From NCBI GenBank assembly GCA_942486035.1, contig CALNXK010000024.1, forward strand, positions 2,626,001-2,690,000: a stretch of DNA of 64,000 bases. The letters are read 5' to 3'. The position numbers were made by a program, and so were the translations under genes. The DNA is from Porites lobata. Its lineage: Eukaryota > Cnidaria > Anthozoa > Scleractinia > Poritidae. The first letter of the stretch is position 1. Every line of letters starts with the position of its first letter. Below, in pieces: positions 45,821 through 58,572 of the stretch. The notes beneath the pieces were generated by a model, which saw only the letters and a list, made by a program, of their open reading frames with translations, made no database searches and was not told the DNA's origin.

Positions 45821-48800
45821 CTAAAACAAGGTGATGAAATGCTCCTTGATTTTTTCATTGATGACCCTGACGAAAGCTTCGGGTACACAAAGTAAAGTAA
45901 TTACAACTTTCCGGTGGCACGTGAATTTGAACTGAATAAGTTATGTAACTTATTACTACTTTCAGTCGTACATTTCACAGCTGTACAAGTGGTCCAGTCC
46001 TGGGGGGTACTCCTGGGAATTCTTGGTGGGGTTGTGTCGCCCGGTTCTCCAAATCCTGACCCTATTTCAGACCAAAAAATTGTCATTTTCCTCAACCGTT
46101 TTCAGACCTGGCGTAGACAACAAAAGAGCGCCAACAAAAAATTTCTTAAAATTCATTTCGAATTCGCATATTCGACGCTTTCTTTCTTATTTGTTTGGAA
46201 TTGAAGCGACAAATATGTTCAAGCACTCTCGTGTTCCCTCAAAAACCATACCCGAATTCAGACCAAAATAGGCAAAGTTTATACCCGTTTTCAGACCAAA
46301 CCGGCAGAGGTGAAAAGCCATACCAATTACCCTTGGGGGCGGCACACACCTATAAGGCAAATATAAGGGAGTACCCCCCGGGGGATTCAGTCCACGTAAT
46401 GTTTGATAATTTATAGAACTTTTGACCCGATATCACTTTTTGAGGAAAACAACCCTGAGTTAAGTGAAAAATATCATCTTTTTAATATAAAAAGTTAAGG
46501 AGGTTCGCACCTATATAACACCTAAAAAGTATAAATGAAACAGTTTCGGGAAGCCTTAATAAAGGGTAATCTATGAAACACTCAGGGAAAACAGTAAATT
46601 CAAATCTGGGTACCACAGTTTCAAGGTTGTGTTGTAGTTCTTAAAATTGATGACAAAAATAACAACAAAAATATTCGCAGAACTGGGTCTATATGCAGAT
46701 ATTGCACCAGTCTGATAAAGCCCTGTAAGACTGCTCTGTGGAGCGTGTTTTTACTTGAGAGAGCAAGTCACGGAAACATTTTGGCAAACAATCACCAAAA
46801 TGCTGTTACAACCAAACTGAGTGATATTGTGCACCCATAATACTTCGTAGGTAAGTTTCTGAGCTGCCAATCGTTTCATCTTTCACTTACAGGAGAAAAG
46901 TATGAAAAGCAAAAATGAGCCGATTCTGTAATTGCTTTTGCGCCAAAGGGGCCAACTTTCTACTCACAAATGAGGAGTATATTTATCTTTTGGTGGTTCA
47001 AAACACTCAATTTATGGGCGATTAACTGCTTTTCAAAGTTTATACAATACTTGTCAATTCGAATTTTTCTCCCAAAATAGACACATTGCCTGCAGGCAAC
47101 AGTATTAGTTTGTAAGTAATCTATGAAAGCGGAAACGCTACATATATGCTTGGATTTCCCACAGACACTGATTTAATCGGAGTATGGATCCCGGCCTTAT
47201 TGGCAGGTATTGCCGTTTTATCTTTATAACCAAAAATTCGAGAGCTAGAAAACACTGTCCTATTTGGTCGTACACTGCAATTAACTTTATTCATTCCGAC
47301 CAGAAAAAAAAAACAAAACAAAAAACACTTACTGAGGTTTAAGAAAGGATATATAGTCGAAGCGTTATATCTTCGGTAGTCATAGTCTTCTTTATTCTCA
47401 TTACTATCATAATGATATTTGACTGAAAAGTGCTATTTTAGGAGAAGTTAGGTACTGGTCTCTTATAAAGTATGAACTGGATTAGCCCGCCTAACTTGGG
47501 AAACGCGTTAAATTTTGTTTGGGCGCAAATTTCAGTCAAGTTTCAATTTTCATTTTTTTAAATTTGGGGTTATATCTATAGCCTTCGAACAGCAGACGCC
47601 TGCTCCCCGCAGGCTGGGTTATCTATTAAAATAATTTCTTTAATTTTACGGCTATACGGTGATATCGGATTGATCCGGAGGGCACTTTCCAGTTCTTTGT
47701 TTATATTTTTACCTTCTCATAAGACTACCTTCTTTTAGGCCGATCGAGACTTGACTTTTTCAAACTATGACAATGTAATCAATCCTTATCATATTGATAT
47801 GTCTTTGAATAAACTTTTATAGATCACCCATTCGATTAGATACTTTGTTCAGGTCGTACATACATTTTGAGTGTGAATTCGTCCGGTACGGCATAAAAAT
47901 AGTGCCAAAGGTAACCCGCTTCTTTTGTTGATCCGGCTGCTGGACTCCGGAACTTTCTTTTATCATCTGGGAATGCATGCAGTTATAAATGCCCAGCCCG
48001 GGGCGACAATAAGTGTAAAAGTTCTTTCGTATGTTGTAACATTTTAGTTAGTCAGTCTGTGTTTTTAAATTATGAGTCACATTATCTCCCTTAAACTTTG
48101 GACCTAGTCTCTGAATGTTACAATTGAGAACAGAATTTGAAACTAGCAATTGTGCAAATCTTTTTCACACGTTTAAACCTTTCACTCCGTCTGTGCTGTT
48201 GTTTCAAATTATGAGTCATGTGATCTACTTTAAACTTTGGACCTTCTGTAAATGTTGCAACTGAGAACAGAATTTGGAACTATTAGCGATTCAAACTTGG
48301 CCTGCTTGGCCTGTACAAGTTCAATGAATACGGCGCTGACATAAACAGGCTTCTAGGCATATATAGTGATGTTGAATGTCTCATTGTAAAGTTTAAGGTC
48401 GGAGCTCGTTCTCTTTAAAAGCAAGACAAGATAACCCTACTTATGTTTAAAATAGCATATTAGCTGCTTCGGATCGGTCTTACTTACTTTTACGGGCCAG
48501 TCTAGTTGAAAACAACACGGTGACGTATCCAGCAACTTGGAACGTGAGAAACGCGCCTTGGGGTAGTGTGGCTGGGAGCGACACATAATAGATGGCTATT
48601 ATGACCTTGTTGACAACTTCGGGTGTATTTGATGAGTTGCAATGAATTATAATGCATCACTATTCTACAACGGCACGTGAGGTTGAACTGACAAAGTTTA
48701 CAGTTTAACTTAGCGCCGTTCTTTCCACCAATTTTCATACTTGTCGTTAACATAGGCCCGCAAAGTGTGCAGACATTTTCCTAAAAATATGGCACGACGC

Positions 48801-51800
48801 AAAAAATGTTGTATACATAGTTGTACTCCTTTCCGAGTTTATTTTTCAACTATCTCGTGACGGGTGCACATGAAAGGTGTTTGCGTGGGCAGAATTATAG
48901 TAGAGTCGTATTTCTGGGTTACGAATAGTGCAAATATAAAAAAACGTTAGCAGAGGCTCACGCGAAGGAGCTGCAAGAAAATTGTTTACATGCTTTCTCG
49001 ACTATTCATCTTCCTCATTTAACTAGGTCAACGTTTCTAGAGAATCCATTAGCAATCACTGCATGAATTTCCGTCCACTGCATAAACAAGTCTACTTGCG
49101 ATAACTTTCTATAATGGAGGTTGTAAACGCATGCATAAAAAGATTGAGACCAGCCTGGCAAAATAAAAGATTTAGACTGAACAGAACTCGTTGAACTTTT
49201 AATAAGACATTTCAACACGAATGAATGAGCAAGGTGCATTGTTTGTTTCCTGGTGTAGCGAGAGAGGGTTTAGAATTAAAAAACAGATATTATTGCTGGC
49301 ATAAACAAAGAAAGATACAAGAAAGGTACACAAATACTGTATCGGCCTGGTTCAATCTTCTAGGGGACAGATAAGAGCATGCAAATACGAGTGGGCAAGT
49401 CACGGAAATGTTTCGGAAAAAAATCACGAAAACAAAATCCCCTTCACAGTCTTTAAGGTCTACTACCAAATAGATAACTGCATTTACGTTCATAATAAGT
49501 AAGAAAAGCTAGTTTCTGATGAGGTCTTAAATTAATTTCTTATTCAGTCGCTGTAGAATATGTAAAAAGAACATAATAAAATTGGCATGCATTCGCCTTA
49601 GTGTGCAAACAGTTTTTGCGGTTGGTTCAAAACACTCACTGTGGTTATAATTGCTTTTCAAGTGCAAACAATACTTGTCAAAGCCTACGCCTCGTTGATT
49701 CAAAAATAGATGTTGAATACCTTTAAGTTTGTTGACCTATGTCTAAGGTATAATAAGAACACCCTGAGCACATTCACGCTACTGATATATACTAAAAAGC
49801 ATAACTTACCAGACAACCGTTTTGGGCGCCAAAACCAGGCACTACATCTTCCGTATCAACCACTAGCGCAGCGCTCGGCGCGGGTGACATATCATCACTG
49901 TTTTCATGAGTTTCATTAGCTTTATTTATCCCTTGTACTCGACCCTTGAGGGCAGCACATACTTACACAGCTCCGAAAATTCCTTTGATATAGTCCGATT
50001 TTATTTTCAAGCCTCTAGTTGTTAAAAGGGCAGTGTAATTGAGATATTCGGGTTCAGTTCAAACAAGTGCTGGTAATCATATTTCAGTCTACATTAAGTT
50101 TCGTTTACTTTAAAGTAATCTAGCAAAATTGTTACGGAACAGAAATTCTAGGAGCCAGTAAGTTACGTCAGACGTAAGCCAAGCATTTTACTTAAACCTA
50201 AGCTGCTGGTTTGCGGCTACGTTTTATTTGCAACTGGGCCAAGAATCCGGGCCAAGTAAAGAACTTGAAAAGATCACGAGTCACTCGAAGTCACGGACTC
50301 ATTCGAGACGGAACCATTTTTGTCAAAGCCATCTATAACTTCCTTCTCTGGAAAAGGATTGTCGAAAATATCCTTGAATAGTTGCGGCAGTTTCCAGGTG
50401 CTAAAATAGCCGTTGAAAAAAGAAAATTTGAACTTGATTTTCAGTAATATTTGCTTTCGTGAAAAAGTTTTGATCGCAGTTTAGAAGTTCAAAGTGTTGC
50501 TAAAAACAGATGATGATTTTTTTTGTTTATAGTGAACCAGTATCACATTTTGTTGAATGTTTTTTTTTTTTTTTTGCGTTTCGACTTCCTTTAGCCCCTG
50601 TACCATACCTTGTTTATTTACTCGCCGGAAAAAAAAACTGTTGTCAGGTACTTTTCTGCATGATCACGATGAAGACTTTCGGTTTTTATTTGTTTGAACC
50701 GACATTTCGTGCCATTAGAGCTAGGGTAAATTGAAGTAATACAATTGAGATTTTGTGCTCGAAGTCCTTTTCCCTCTCCTTTTCAATGTTGGCCTCGAAA
50801 TTGGACTATTCCGCCGAAAAACCATTACAAAACAATTGGAAGGGAGAGCGGCAGAACCAGAGCAGTGTCATCCACGTTGGCTGTCCGTGACTGTAGTTTT
50901 GAAATCCCCAAATCATATTTTAGAAATATAGTCTGTAATAGCTTTTCTTTGATTAACGTACTGACCTTCTACACATGAAAAAGTTACTATGCAGAGAAGT
51001 ACAGATATACTTTTCAACGGTTGCCGTATAATTCGTACTTTTTTGAACGAACACTACTGTCAGTGGTTCTAGCCAGTGAACACTTAGCACTGTCGATCAT
51101 TTGAAACAATAAATTGAAGCTTTGAAAATAGCTTACTGGAATGACGTTTGCTCCATAGGTATTTCTCTTATATATACAAAAAAAGAAACTTTACCTTCAT
51201 AATACTCATTCATATACCGTTCTAACCACTCCCGCTCTTGGTCCTCCTTGTGCTGGTAACAAATCGCTTCGACGTACTTAAAAGATGATAATTGAAATCG
51301 ATAACGGTAGCTTACACGTGCATCCAGAGCGAATTTTTTGTATTATATAAGAGATCTTTAGCTGTGTTAGTCTTTGTTTTCATGTTTTGGGTTAGACAAT
51401 CGCTGTACGATTTCCTACGTAAGCGTCTCGTTTCTTTGAACCCTGCTAATGAAATGTCATCACTTAAAACCAGGGGTTTGAAAGTGCACAATTTCAAGTC
51501 AAACAGAAGCAAAATTAAAAAATTAGTATTCCAGACGTTTTATCGTAAAACCCTAAGAAATAAGGAGTACCATGCCAACTTCTGCTAAAAAGGTTTCATT
51601 TGAATCGAAGCAACTCAGGATTTCATTCTCAAAAGCAAATGTTAGAGTGACAAATACTCACGCCATACCTCAGTCTAGGAGAGAAAGGGATGAGGTCCAG
51701 GGGGGTACTCAACAAGTTTTATAGGGGGATGCTCTGCCTCGAGGTCCACCCCCTTAGCCTTTGACAGAGAAACTATAGTACCCCTCAAGAGAGAATGAGC

Positions 51801-54800
51801 TTATTCTCTCTTGCACCCCTTTAGTATATCGACAAATGGTACGCCTTTCACATACCTAGTTTGGAACATTGCATCCATTCAGGAGATAATAGTCTTTTGA
51901 CCGCTTTAAATGCCCCGTCTTTTTAATGACAAACAAAAAAATCACAAAACCAGAAAGTTTTCTTATCTCTTTCAAATTCACAAAATGCGTCTGTTAGGCC
52001 TTTTTGGTCATTTTAAGGATCGAAATGACAGTTTACCTACCCTTTCGTATTCTTCAACTAATGAAATATCTCATCTTTCATATCAGTTTGAAGCCTCAAA
52101 GAGGTACGTCTTTCAAACGTAGCCTCCCTGTATAGGGCAGTATAGGGAGCAACCCCGTTCCCCGGGGTATGGTGTATTTAAGCTGTCGGTTCCGTACCAT
52201 AATGTATGTATTTATATGTGACCTGTAACAGCCTCGCGCGTGCATTAGATAACGTTAAGATCAGTTGTGTCTGAACGTCTTTGTCGGGTCTTTAAGTAAT
52301 GGCTGTAATTGGCACCTGTTGTCTGCCGAGTTATTGCATCTCCGAACAATACCTAGGACGCGTGATGTGCCATCGCGACCTCGCTAAAAGCTTCGTTAGT
52401 TTTGAAAGAAACAGTTAAGTATCCGCTTCTTTGTGGTTGCACGCGAATTTGAACTGTTGCGTTTTGTAACTTTTGCCAGTGTCTGAAAAAGGTATGTCAT
52501 GCATAGGCCCGCACAGTGTGCAGAGACTATGACGGGTTTAGTTTCACGCGGTTTTGTATTTCATTGATTTTTATTCCTTAAGGCGCTGTTTTAAAATGAG
52601 TCATTGCAGGAAATGCATCATGTTTATTAAAAGATCCTGCGTGGGTTCAACAAAAGTGCGGTTTTCCAGTTAATGCAATCATGACGAAATAGAATTGGGA
52701 GAGCAAGGCTCCCGAAAATCCCGTTGAATTCCCGCTGGACATCTACTTTTAACTCAATAACCAAGTGTCAAGAGATTCCAAATCTCGACAAGTTCCCTAC
52801 ACTGCATGGCATGAACTGTTTTAAAGAACAGAACAAATCAAGACAACAGAGCATCACAAAACCCAATGCTGTTCCTTGATAGCGAAATCGTATCAGTAGC
52901 TATTTTTTCTACTCTATTTTTAGTAGACGGTTTAGTGCTGATTTTTATATTCAGACGATCAATACGGGATTGACTCTCTCCCACTACCTTACCAACATGT
53001 CATCAAAATCCAGTGTTTTAGTAAACACCTCTGTGTTTTTATTTTCCATATTTTCTATCCCAATAAGACCCAATTCGGGTAAAAAAAATGCATACATGTG
53101 GTTTAAAGATTTTCACATGTAGAAACGTTGAAAGAGCTTTCGTCAGTAACACTAAAGTGTCTTAATCATTTCGATCAACGTCTTTCACACGCCAAAATAC
53201 CACCAGAAGACTAGCCAGTAAGATTTTGAAAAAAATTGGAAATGACACCGAGGAAGACAAGAGGGAAAAATACTTTGTAATTAATAATGCCTTTTCCCGA
53301 TAATGTCTCAAAACCAATTAGCAAAACAATGTGTTAGTTCCAAAATTAGATTTCCTTCAGTCTACAGGAACTGATATTGGTCTTTTTCTCTATTTCAGTA
53401 TCCACACTTTTGATAAAAACCCATCGAGGTCAAATTTAAGATAATTTTTACCCCTGCAAACTTTTGAACAATTAAAGTTAAATTTAACTATGTAAACGAT
53501 GTACCCCGTGCTAAAATGCCGCCTAATGAATTGAAGTTTCAATATGCGTGAAACAACTATAACAATTTGCATTTACTCATTTCCCTCAGATATGCTTTTT
53601 TTAAAAAATTCATTTTAATTTCACAAGCCAGTAACCTCGCTTTAATACTGACACTTTACTGACTTTATCCTTCCTACGAATGTTTCTAAGTCGCGGCGGA
53701 ACGAGAGCACTAGCCAACGCTAAAAAACTGCAGCAGCGATTCTAGGGTCTGTACAGTCTAATGCATAAGTCGGCATTATCGGAGATTAACTGGGCTGTTC
53801 TTTGACCAAAGAAATCAGTTTTGTTTGTCGAATGGGAATAATCCTTAGGCTTGTTCCAAAGCCTTCGTTTACCTTTTACATTGCTTTGCCTGCTTCTTGA
53901 AAACAGAGCACCAGTATATCTTTTCTGAGAACTGAATATCGCGTGCGAACAATATTTACTTGTAACGGTTTCCTTCACGAGAAATAGCAAGGCTTTCCAT
54001 CTGTAAATGATACAGTTCAATCATGCAGTTTGTTGTATGGTAACGGAAAACGGTTTTGGCACGGTTAAGATAAATGATATTTAATTGCGCTTCCCTGTGG
54101 TGTTATTTGCCTCGTAGACAAAAGATTTTTTCCAGCTTTTTCTGCCTGCAGAGCAAGGAAAGCGTACCTACATATGAACATTAAGTGAGAGGTACTGACA
54201 GTGATCCCAAAGATTCTGCTGTCAGGCGCAGTCGCAGCGGCTCTGCTGCAATCTCGAGCCATTAAAATTCTAATTCTAGGTAGCTCACATTTTCTTCTTG
54301 TTTTGATTGTTCATCGTTCAGTAACTAGGAAAAAAGTCCAAGTTAAATGCAAGCGCAGCTGTTTACGTCAGTATAGCATTGAAGCGGTTGGTGATAAAAT
54401 AGGATTTAATGTTAGGATTTAAGTTTGAGTTCTCATCGGTCTTCTTTAATTTCATTGGAATGCGAAAGACGTGTAAAAAAAATTGAAATCATGAAGAGGT
54501 GGTCAAGAACATCAGCAATTCAATACTATTAAAAAAGTTCATCTGTTGTCCAGAATTGTTTGAAATGAATTGTTCTTCAAGAAGGTTTATAAATCAAAGT
54601 CAATGGTATTTTCTATCCCGAGACGGCGATGATACACGACTGTCTCTTGATGTGGGACAGAGATGTTTTTGTTGTGGCTTGGTTTATCTTTGTGGAAGGC
54701 GCCGCTAGCCATAATATAAAGTGAGCTAGAAGCACGCGAGAAAGCTACCCTCAAACCAAAAGGCCGACTCGACCCTCTTGTCGATAATCTAACGGCTAAA

Positions 54801-57345
54801 AGTAATCACACAGTATAGGCTATTTCGCAGTGTATTGCTGCATCTAGTGCTTCCGAGTGTTCAGTGTAGAAAACTTTTTCTTCGCATGTAGAATTACACG
54901 CACCGATTTTTCTTTTAAGGAATGAAATCACAGCAGCGCTTTAAATTGGAAAGCGCCTGTAGTATTGTGATTAGCAAAACGTTTGTACATAACTTGTGCT
55001 GGAGTCTGTGGATTCATTGCAAATGACACCGGGGAACCTAGGTTGTAAAAAACCTCGATAAAGGAGGAGAGCACTCTCCTCTTATGCTGTTGTAAAATGC
55101 AGCCCACAAGCTCAAACTTATGTGCCGATTGGCGGATCCAGAGTAAATGATAAACTTGATGAGTCGTTCTTCATGGAAACCATATTGGGCGGACCAACCC
55201 TCGTGTCCATAGAGCTCTCACGGTCATGCCCTTGACGAAGCAGTCCCAAGTTTTGACCCTGAACTGAAAGCTTTCAAATTAATTAAAGCTAATGAGGGGT
55301 TCTTTAGATCATCCCGGGTTCTTCAATTTTGTCAAAGCAAACGGACTACTACAGTAACGTTTTGAATGACTGATATAGCGAGCAGAAAAACAAAAAATGC
55401 AACTCATTAAAGAAACTGTAGTTTATGATCATTGCAGACGATTAAATGCAACCTAATCTAAGAAAATACGGGTGCATTTGACTCCCCCTGATCGTCGATA
55501 CAGTCATCACGGAGCATTCCGGGCGATAAAAATATCTTGTGAATCATAAAATAAACCAGCTAGTCAGAGATAAAACAAATCAGTCCCATTTATATACTTC
55601 CCTGATAACAGTACTTAATGCAGATGGTTGTATAGTTTGTAAAAACACACTGGTATAAAGTAAAGTTAAGCCTGTTAACATTCATCTTCGTTTCACCCAA
55701 CAATTGTCAGTTGCAATACAGTGATTATAGATCTCGTCAACATGAGATCAGAGGTGGGGACACTGTGTGAGGCAGGTTTACTTCACTCGTACTGAGTAAA
55801 CTTTTTTCTAAATGTATCAGGCGGACGGCAAAATCTCATGAATCGAAAATTATCTTATCGTCTTGAAGTCTTGAGGTCTTATCGCTGACACTGCAAAATG
55901 GTAGTCAGAGGAGTTTCAAACTCAGTGTTTATTATGCCGCCTCGACGGAGGTCAGATAGGTTGTAGAAACAAAACAGACGGGATCGAAACAGCAACCAAA
56001 CGGAAAATCGGTCCGTTCTTCTTATATCGTTGCAGTTAACAGTCAGTGGAACAATACACAGAACAACATGTTATTTGTTAGTACTGAGCTGATCTGCGAT
56101 GAAAAGGATTTTTTTACTCAATCCTACTGATTTTTGGTTGCCTAATTCACATAATTGTCGTGGTGTTCTCATCATATGATTGATCATCTTCTTGCAATCG
56201 CAATCCGCACAAATTCAAAAGTGACCCAAGATGATATAAACTTCGCACCCGAAACAAAGTACAAAAAAAATAAAGAGTTCAAACAACTGATTCGTTTTAA
56301 TGACAGAGATCGCAAAATAGCTGAGTGGTTTTTGAAGTTTCAGTTTTTCTTTTCTATTACTTACTGACGTATGCGGGAACATCCATGTCGGAGAAGCAGT
56401 GAGATTTGAATCAATCTTGTGCATATCACTACGTTCAAAATTCTTAATCTTGGTAAGATTAACTGAGTAAGGTCGTACATCTAACAGGCTTAAATCTCAG
56501 CCGGCGCTTTTCCAGAGCCCTTGGACAATGGAGAATGAACTTCTTTAACTATTTTTCAGCATGTTACCGAATATAAGCCCTTCGATAATGATTCAAGCAC
56601 CAAAACAACTGAAAAAAGTTGTGAAAGTTGTCTCGATGTCCGGCACGGTCTAGTCCAGTAACAATAGACTATTGTTGTTTGTTCTGATTTGATAAATATA
56701 TTTGCTTAATTAAAAAATGTTTTGCTTTTTTTTAGCATTGTCGGGAAATACTGACTGTGGTGAAAGTAATTGTAGCTAGCTAAGTGCTTTATTGTCTGTT
56801 GGCGAAATTGCTTAGCCTCAATTTCGGCTCTCAGTTGGGGATGTGAATTGGTTTTTGGTACATGAATAAGTCGAAGGATTTTAAAGGTCCTGATTATTTT
56901 AGCAAATATGAAACGACAAGATTGAAATGCTTAGCAATATTTTAACAAGCGAGAACGCCACGCAGATTGGGTAAACCGACTTCAACGGGAAGTTTAGGCT
57001 GTCTGCGATTTTGCACAGACGAATTGGATCGCATATTATTACTTAATTAGTATTAACAATGTCGTAACTGCAAACTAGCATTCAAATAATATGACAGGAT
57101 TAAAATAGTTACCTTAAAGTTTGCAGTTACATTTGCATGGACTTAATATAAATAAGCCCCATTCATCCAATTGTAGTTTCAAATCTCGCAAAATATGAAT
57201 AACACATTAGTTTATTGAGCTATAATAATCTTGCAAAGAAAACTTAGTTAATACTAACCCTGATAAATCGATCGTCTGAGCTGTTGATCTTTCCACTCTC
57301 TGTTGAATCTTTCTCGTTGTTCTCCATTGGTTTTTGCGCTCCCAT
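45686..57345 (-). CDS. Candidate four-exon gene, product unrecognised
   Basis: Proposed exons are 57345-57259, 51276-51195, 49961-49810 and 45820-45686; all boundaries are GT/AG, the phases match in order (0, 1, 0) and the join gives 151 residues. The start is MGAQKPMENNEKDSTESG, and the join of exons 1 and 2 reads DDRFIRYVEAICYQHK. Exon 2 is a very charged helix (KEDQEREWLERYMNEYYE) and may form a coiled coil. Exon 3 is acidic and Pro/Ala-rich (SDDMSPAPSAALVVDTEDVV). The last exon is basic (SPFRRRHPTR) and is the weakest call. There is no signal peptide or membrane segment, so a cytoplasmic or nuclear protein is likely. Internal exons may be missing. I recognise no family. Confidence 0.35.
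45915..47050. repeat. Diverged segmental duplication, unit A
   Basis: Landmarks in order: GGCACGTGAATTTGAACTG (45917), GCAAGTCACGGAAACATTTT (about 46763), GGTTCAAAACACTCA (about 46995) and CAATACTTGTCAA (about 47045). The same landmarks occur in the same order in unit B. The extra length matches the hAT-like insertion. Confidence 0.6.
45993..46393. mobile_element. hAT-like non-autonomous element, second family
   Basis: The element spans 46001-46385. Ends TGGGGGGTACTCC and GGAGTACCCCCCGGGGGA are inverted, and the flanks TCCAGTCC and TTCAGTCC are an 8-bp target duplication with one change. The interior repeats the phrase TTCAGACC four times in a pyrimidine/purine-balanced stretch and differs from copies 1 and 2. 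It lies inside the segmental duplication unit at 45.9-47.1 kb. Confidence 0.75.
47051..48055. other. Spacer
   Basis: AT-rich DNA with a minus-strand open frame at 47121-47321 that resembles no family. No splice-supported exon. Confidence 0.4.
48056..48296. repeat. Two-copy tandem duplication
   Basis: Units at 48056-48158 and 48190-48296 (period about 134 bases) share AAATTATGAGTCA, TTAAACTTTGGACC, AATGTT(A/G)CAA and GAGAACAGAATTTG in order, with clear divergence between copies. Confidence 0.7.
48668..49685. repeat. Diverged segmental duplication, unit B
   Basis: Landmarks: GGCACGTGAGGTTGAACTG (about 48672), GCAAGTCACGGAAATGTTT (about 49395), GGTTCAAAACACTCAC (about 49624) and CAATACTTGTCAA (about 49668). 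A shorter related piece (GCACGCGAATTTGAACTG, then CATAGGCCCGCACAGTGTGC) lies at 52.44-52.53 kb; the latter phrase also occurs in unit B near 48750. Confidence 0.6.
49810..49961 (-). CDS. Candidate exon 3 (acidic, Pro/Ala-rich)
   Basis: The donor GTCTG|GTAAGT is strong. The acceptor GTGTAAG has a poor pyrimidine tract, but two bases after it complete the phase-1 codon of exon 2. Its GC-rich stretch (GCGCCGAGCGCTGCG) contrasts with flanking DNA. If the acceptor is wrong, the ATG at 49890 could begin a first exon. Confidence 0.4.
49962..51194 (-). other. Candidate intron and flanking DNA
   Basis: AT-rich. A plus-strand repeat-like stretch lies at about 50.74-50.95 kb (CGAAGTCCTTTTCCCTC onwards), without clear ends. 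No other feature. Confidence 0.35.
51195..51276 (-). CDS. Candidate exon 2 (charged helix)
   Basis: A pyrimidine-rich acceptor (ATCATCTTTTAAG) and a GAAG|GTAAAG donor bound 82 nt with a strongly coding-like, charged peptide. It is the most convincing single exon of the region and too short for ordinary open-frame lists. Confidence 0.5.
51699..52167. mobile_element. Probable element related to the hAT-like families
   Basis: It begins AGGGGGGTACTCAACAAG and ends near AGCAACCCCGTTCCCCGGGG; the ends are partly inverted, like those of the elements at 42-46 kb. No 8-bp direct repeat was found at these limits, so ends are approximate. Confidence 0.5.
52168..57258. other. Candidate intron 1 and surrounding DNA
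   Basis: Mostly AT-rich. A minus-strand frame between an ATCATTTACAG acceptor (near 54007) and an AAAAG|GTAAAC donor (near 53870) is open for about 45 codons, but its phase (2 to 1) does not fit the candidate gene. Nothing else recognised. Confidence 0.4.
57259..57345 (-). CDS. Candidate exon 1
   Basis: ATG at 57345, 29 codons, donor ATCAGG|GTTAGT in phase 0. A second ATG six codons on could be used instead. Rich in Glu, Asn, Ser and Lys. Confidence 0.3.
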
Positions 57346-58572
57346 TCGTGATCAGTGTTCAGTTTGTCTGATTCGGTCTGGGGCCGAATGTCAGAATCAA
57401 ATAATCCAATTGCAGCGATGCCCTATATTGTTTTGTCAACGTGGAGTCACTCCAAGGTAAAACCAAAAAATTACTCGTGAACTGATATGTTGAGGAACAC
57501 AAACTAGACCCGAGGTATAGGTCTCTTTCAAAGTACGTTGAATGACATGCTATGCACATACGCCTTCATTGTGACACGTGTTAGAATACCAATGAACGTG
57601 AAATATACTACAGCTGCATGACTGAATCTCTTCGAGACAGATGGGTTCGCCCACACGGAACTGGAATAAAATGCAATGTAAGAAATATTCGAGGGTCACA
57701 GCTTTTTAAACGAGCCGTTCTTTCTAGAAAATTTTCAGCCTTTGTTTACTTAAGGGTAACACGTGAAAAAAGACATTTATTTTTCTCCAACACTATCTAT
57801 ATTTTAATGCGGCTTAGTAGCAGTCTTCTAGAAGTTACTAATTTGTTTACTTGTTACAAAGTTACATACTCTCCGAGCGATATAAGATATCATTAATGTT
57901 CTAGAAGGTTTAGGTCACTCGAGTCACGCATCCGAATAAAGAAAATATTTTTACTGAATAATCTGATGCTTGGTGCGTTAATCGTTTACATCGCACATTA
58001 TATAATCAAAAGAGTAATTTTTGTTCTTTAACAAGCTCTCTTACAGCCCTGATGAATCAATGTAAGCGCGCACTAGCGAATCTTTGCTACACATTAGCGT
58101 GACCTGTTTTACACAGCTAGAATATTCTGGGCTCTGTAAAAGAGGCATCTAGAATACTCTACCGTGATGCAGCGTATTGATAAATTCATGGCGAATTTTA
58201 TGGCTAATAAAATTTAACGCTTTTTCGAGAGACCCCACCAATTGTATTGTCTTCATGAAAAACTTCTTAAAAACTGAAGCGGAAAAAAAAAAGCATCGAA
58301 GGTTCCATCCGAAAGCAACTTAACCGCATAACGTCATGAGCTGTTAATGAGCTGTCGTTATATGGGTCCTTATAGATGAAGAGAGCAAAAGTCACTGAAA
58401 AGTAACATTTTCATCACAATGAGAGATTTAGGGTCTTCAAGAGTTTTCCGGTGTACAGGTCTAATATAAATCAGTCCATTCTGACCTCACTTTTAAACAT
58501 TGATAAGATATGGAGTTGATAAAAACATCAGAATTTCTTATCTCATATATTGTCCTCGTGTTTTAATCTTAC

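Noticed and set aside
53870..54007. Minus-strand open stretch with fair splice sites (SRSRQSNVK at its end)
   Set aside because: Its phases (2 to 1) do not join to any neighbouring candidate exon, and the peptide has no recognised features.
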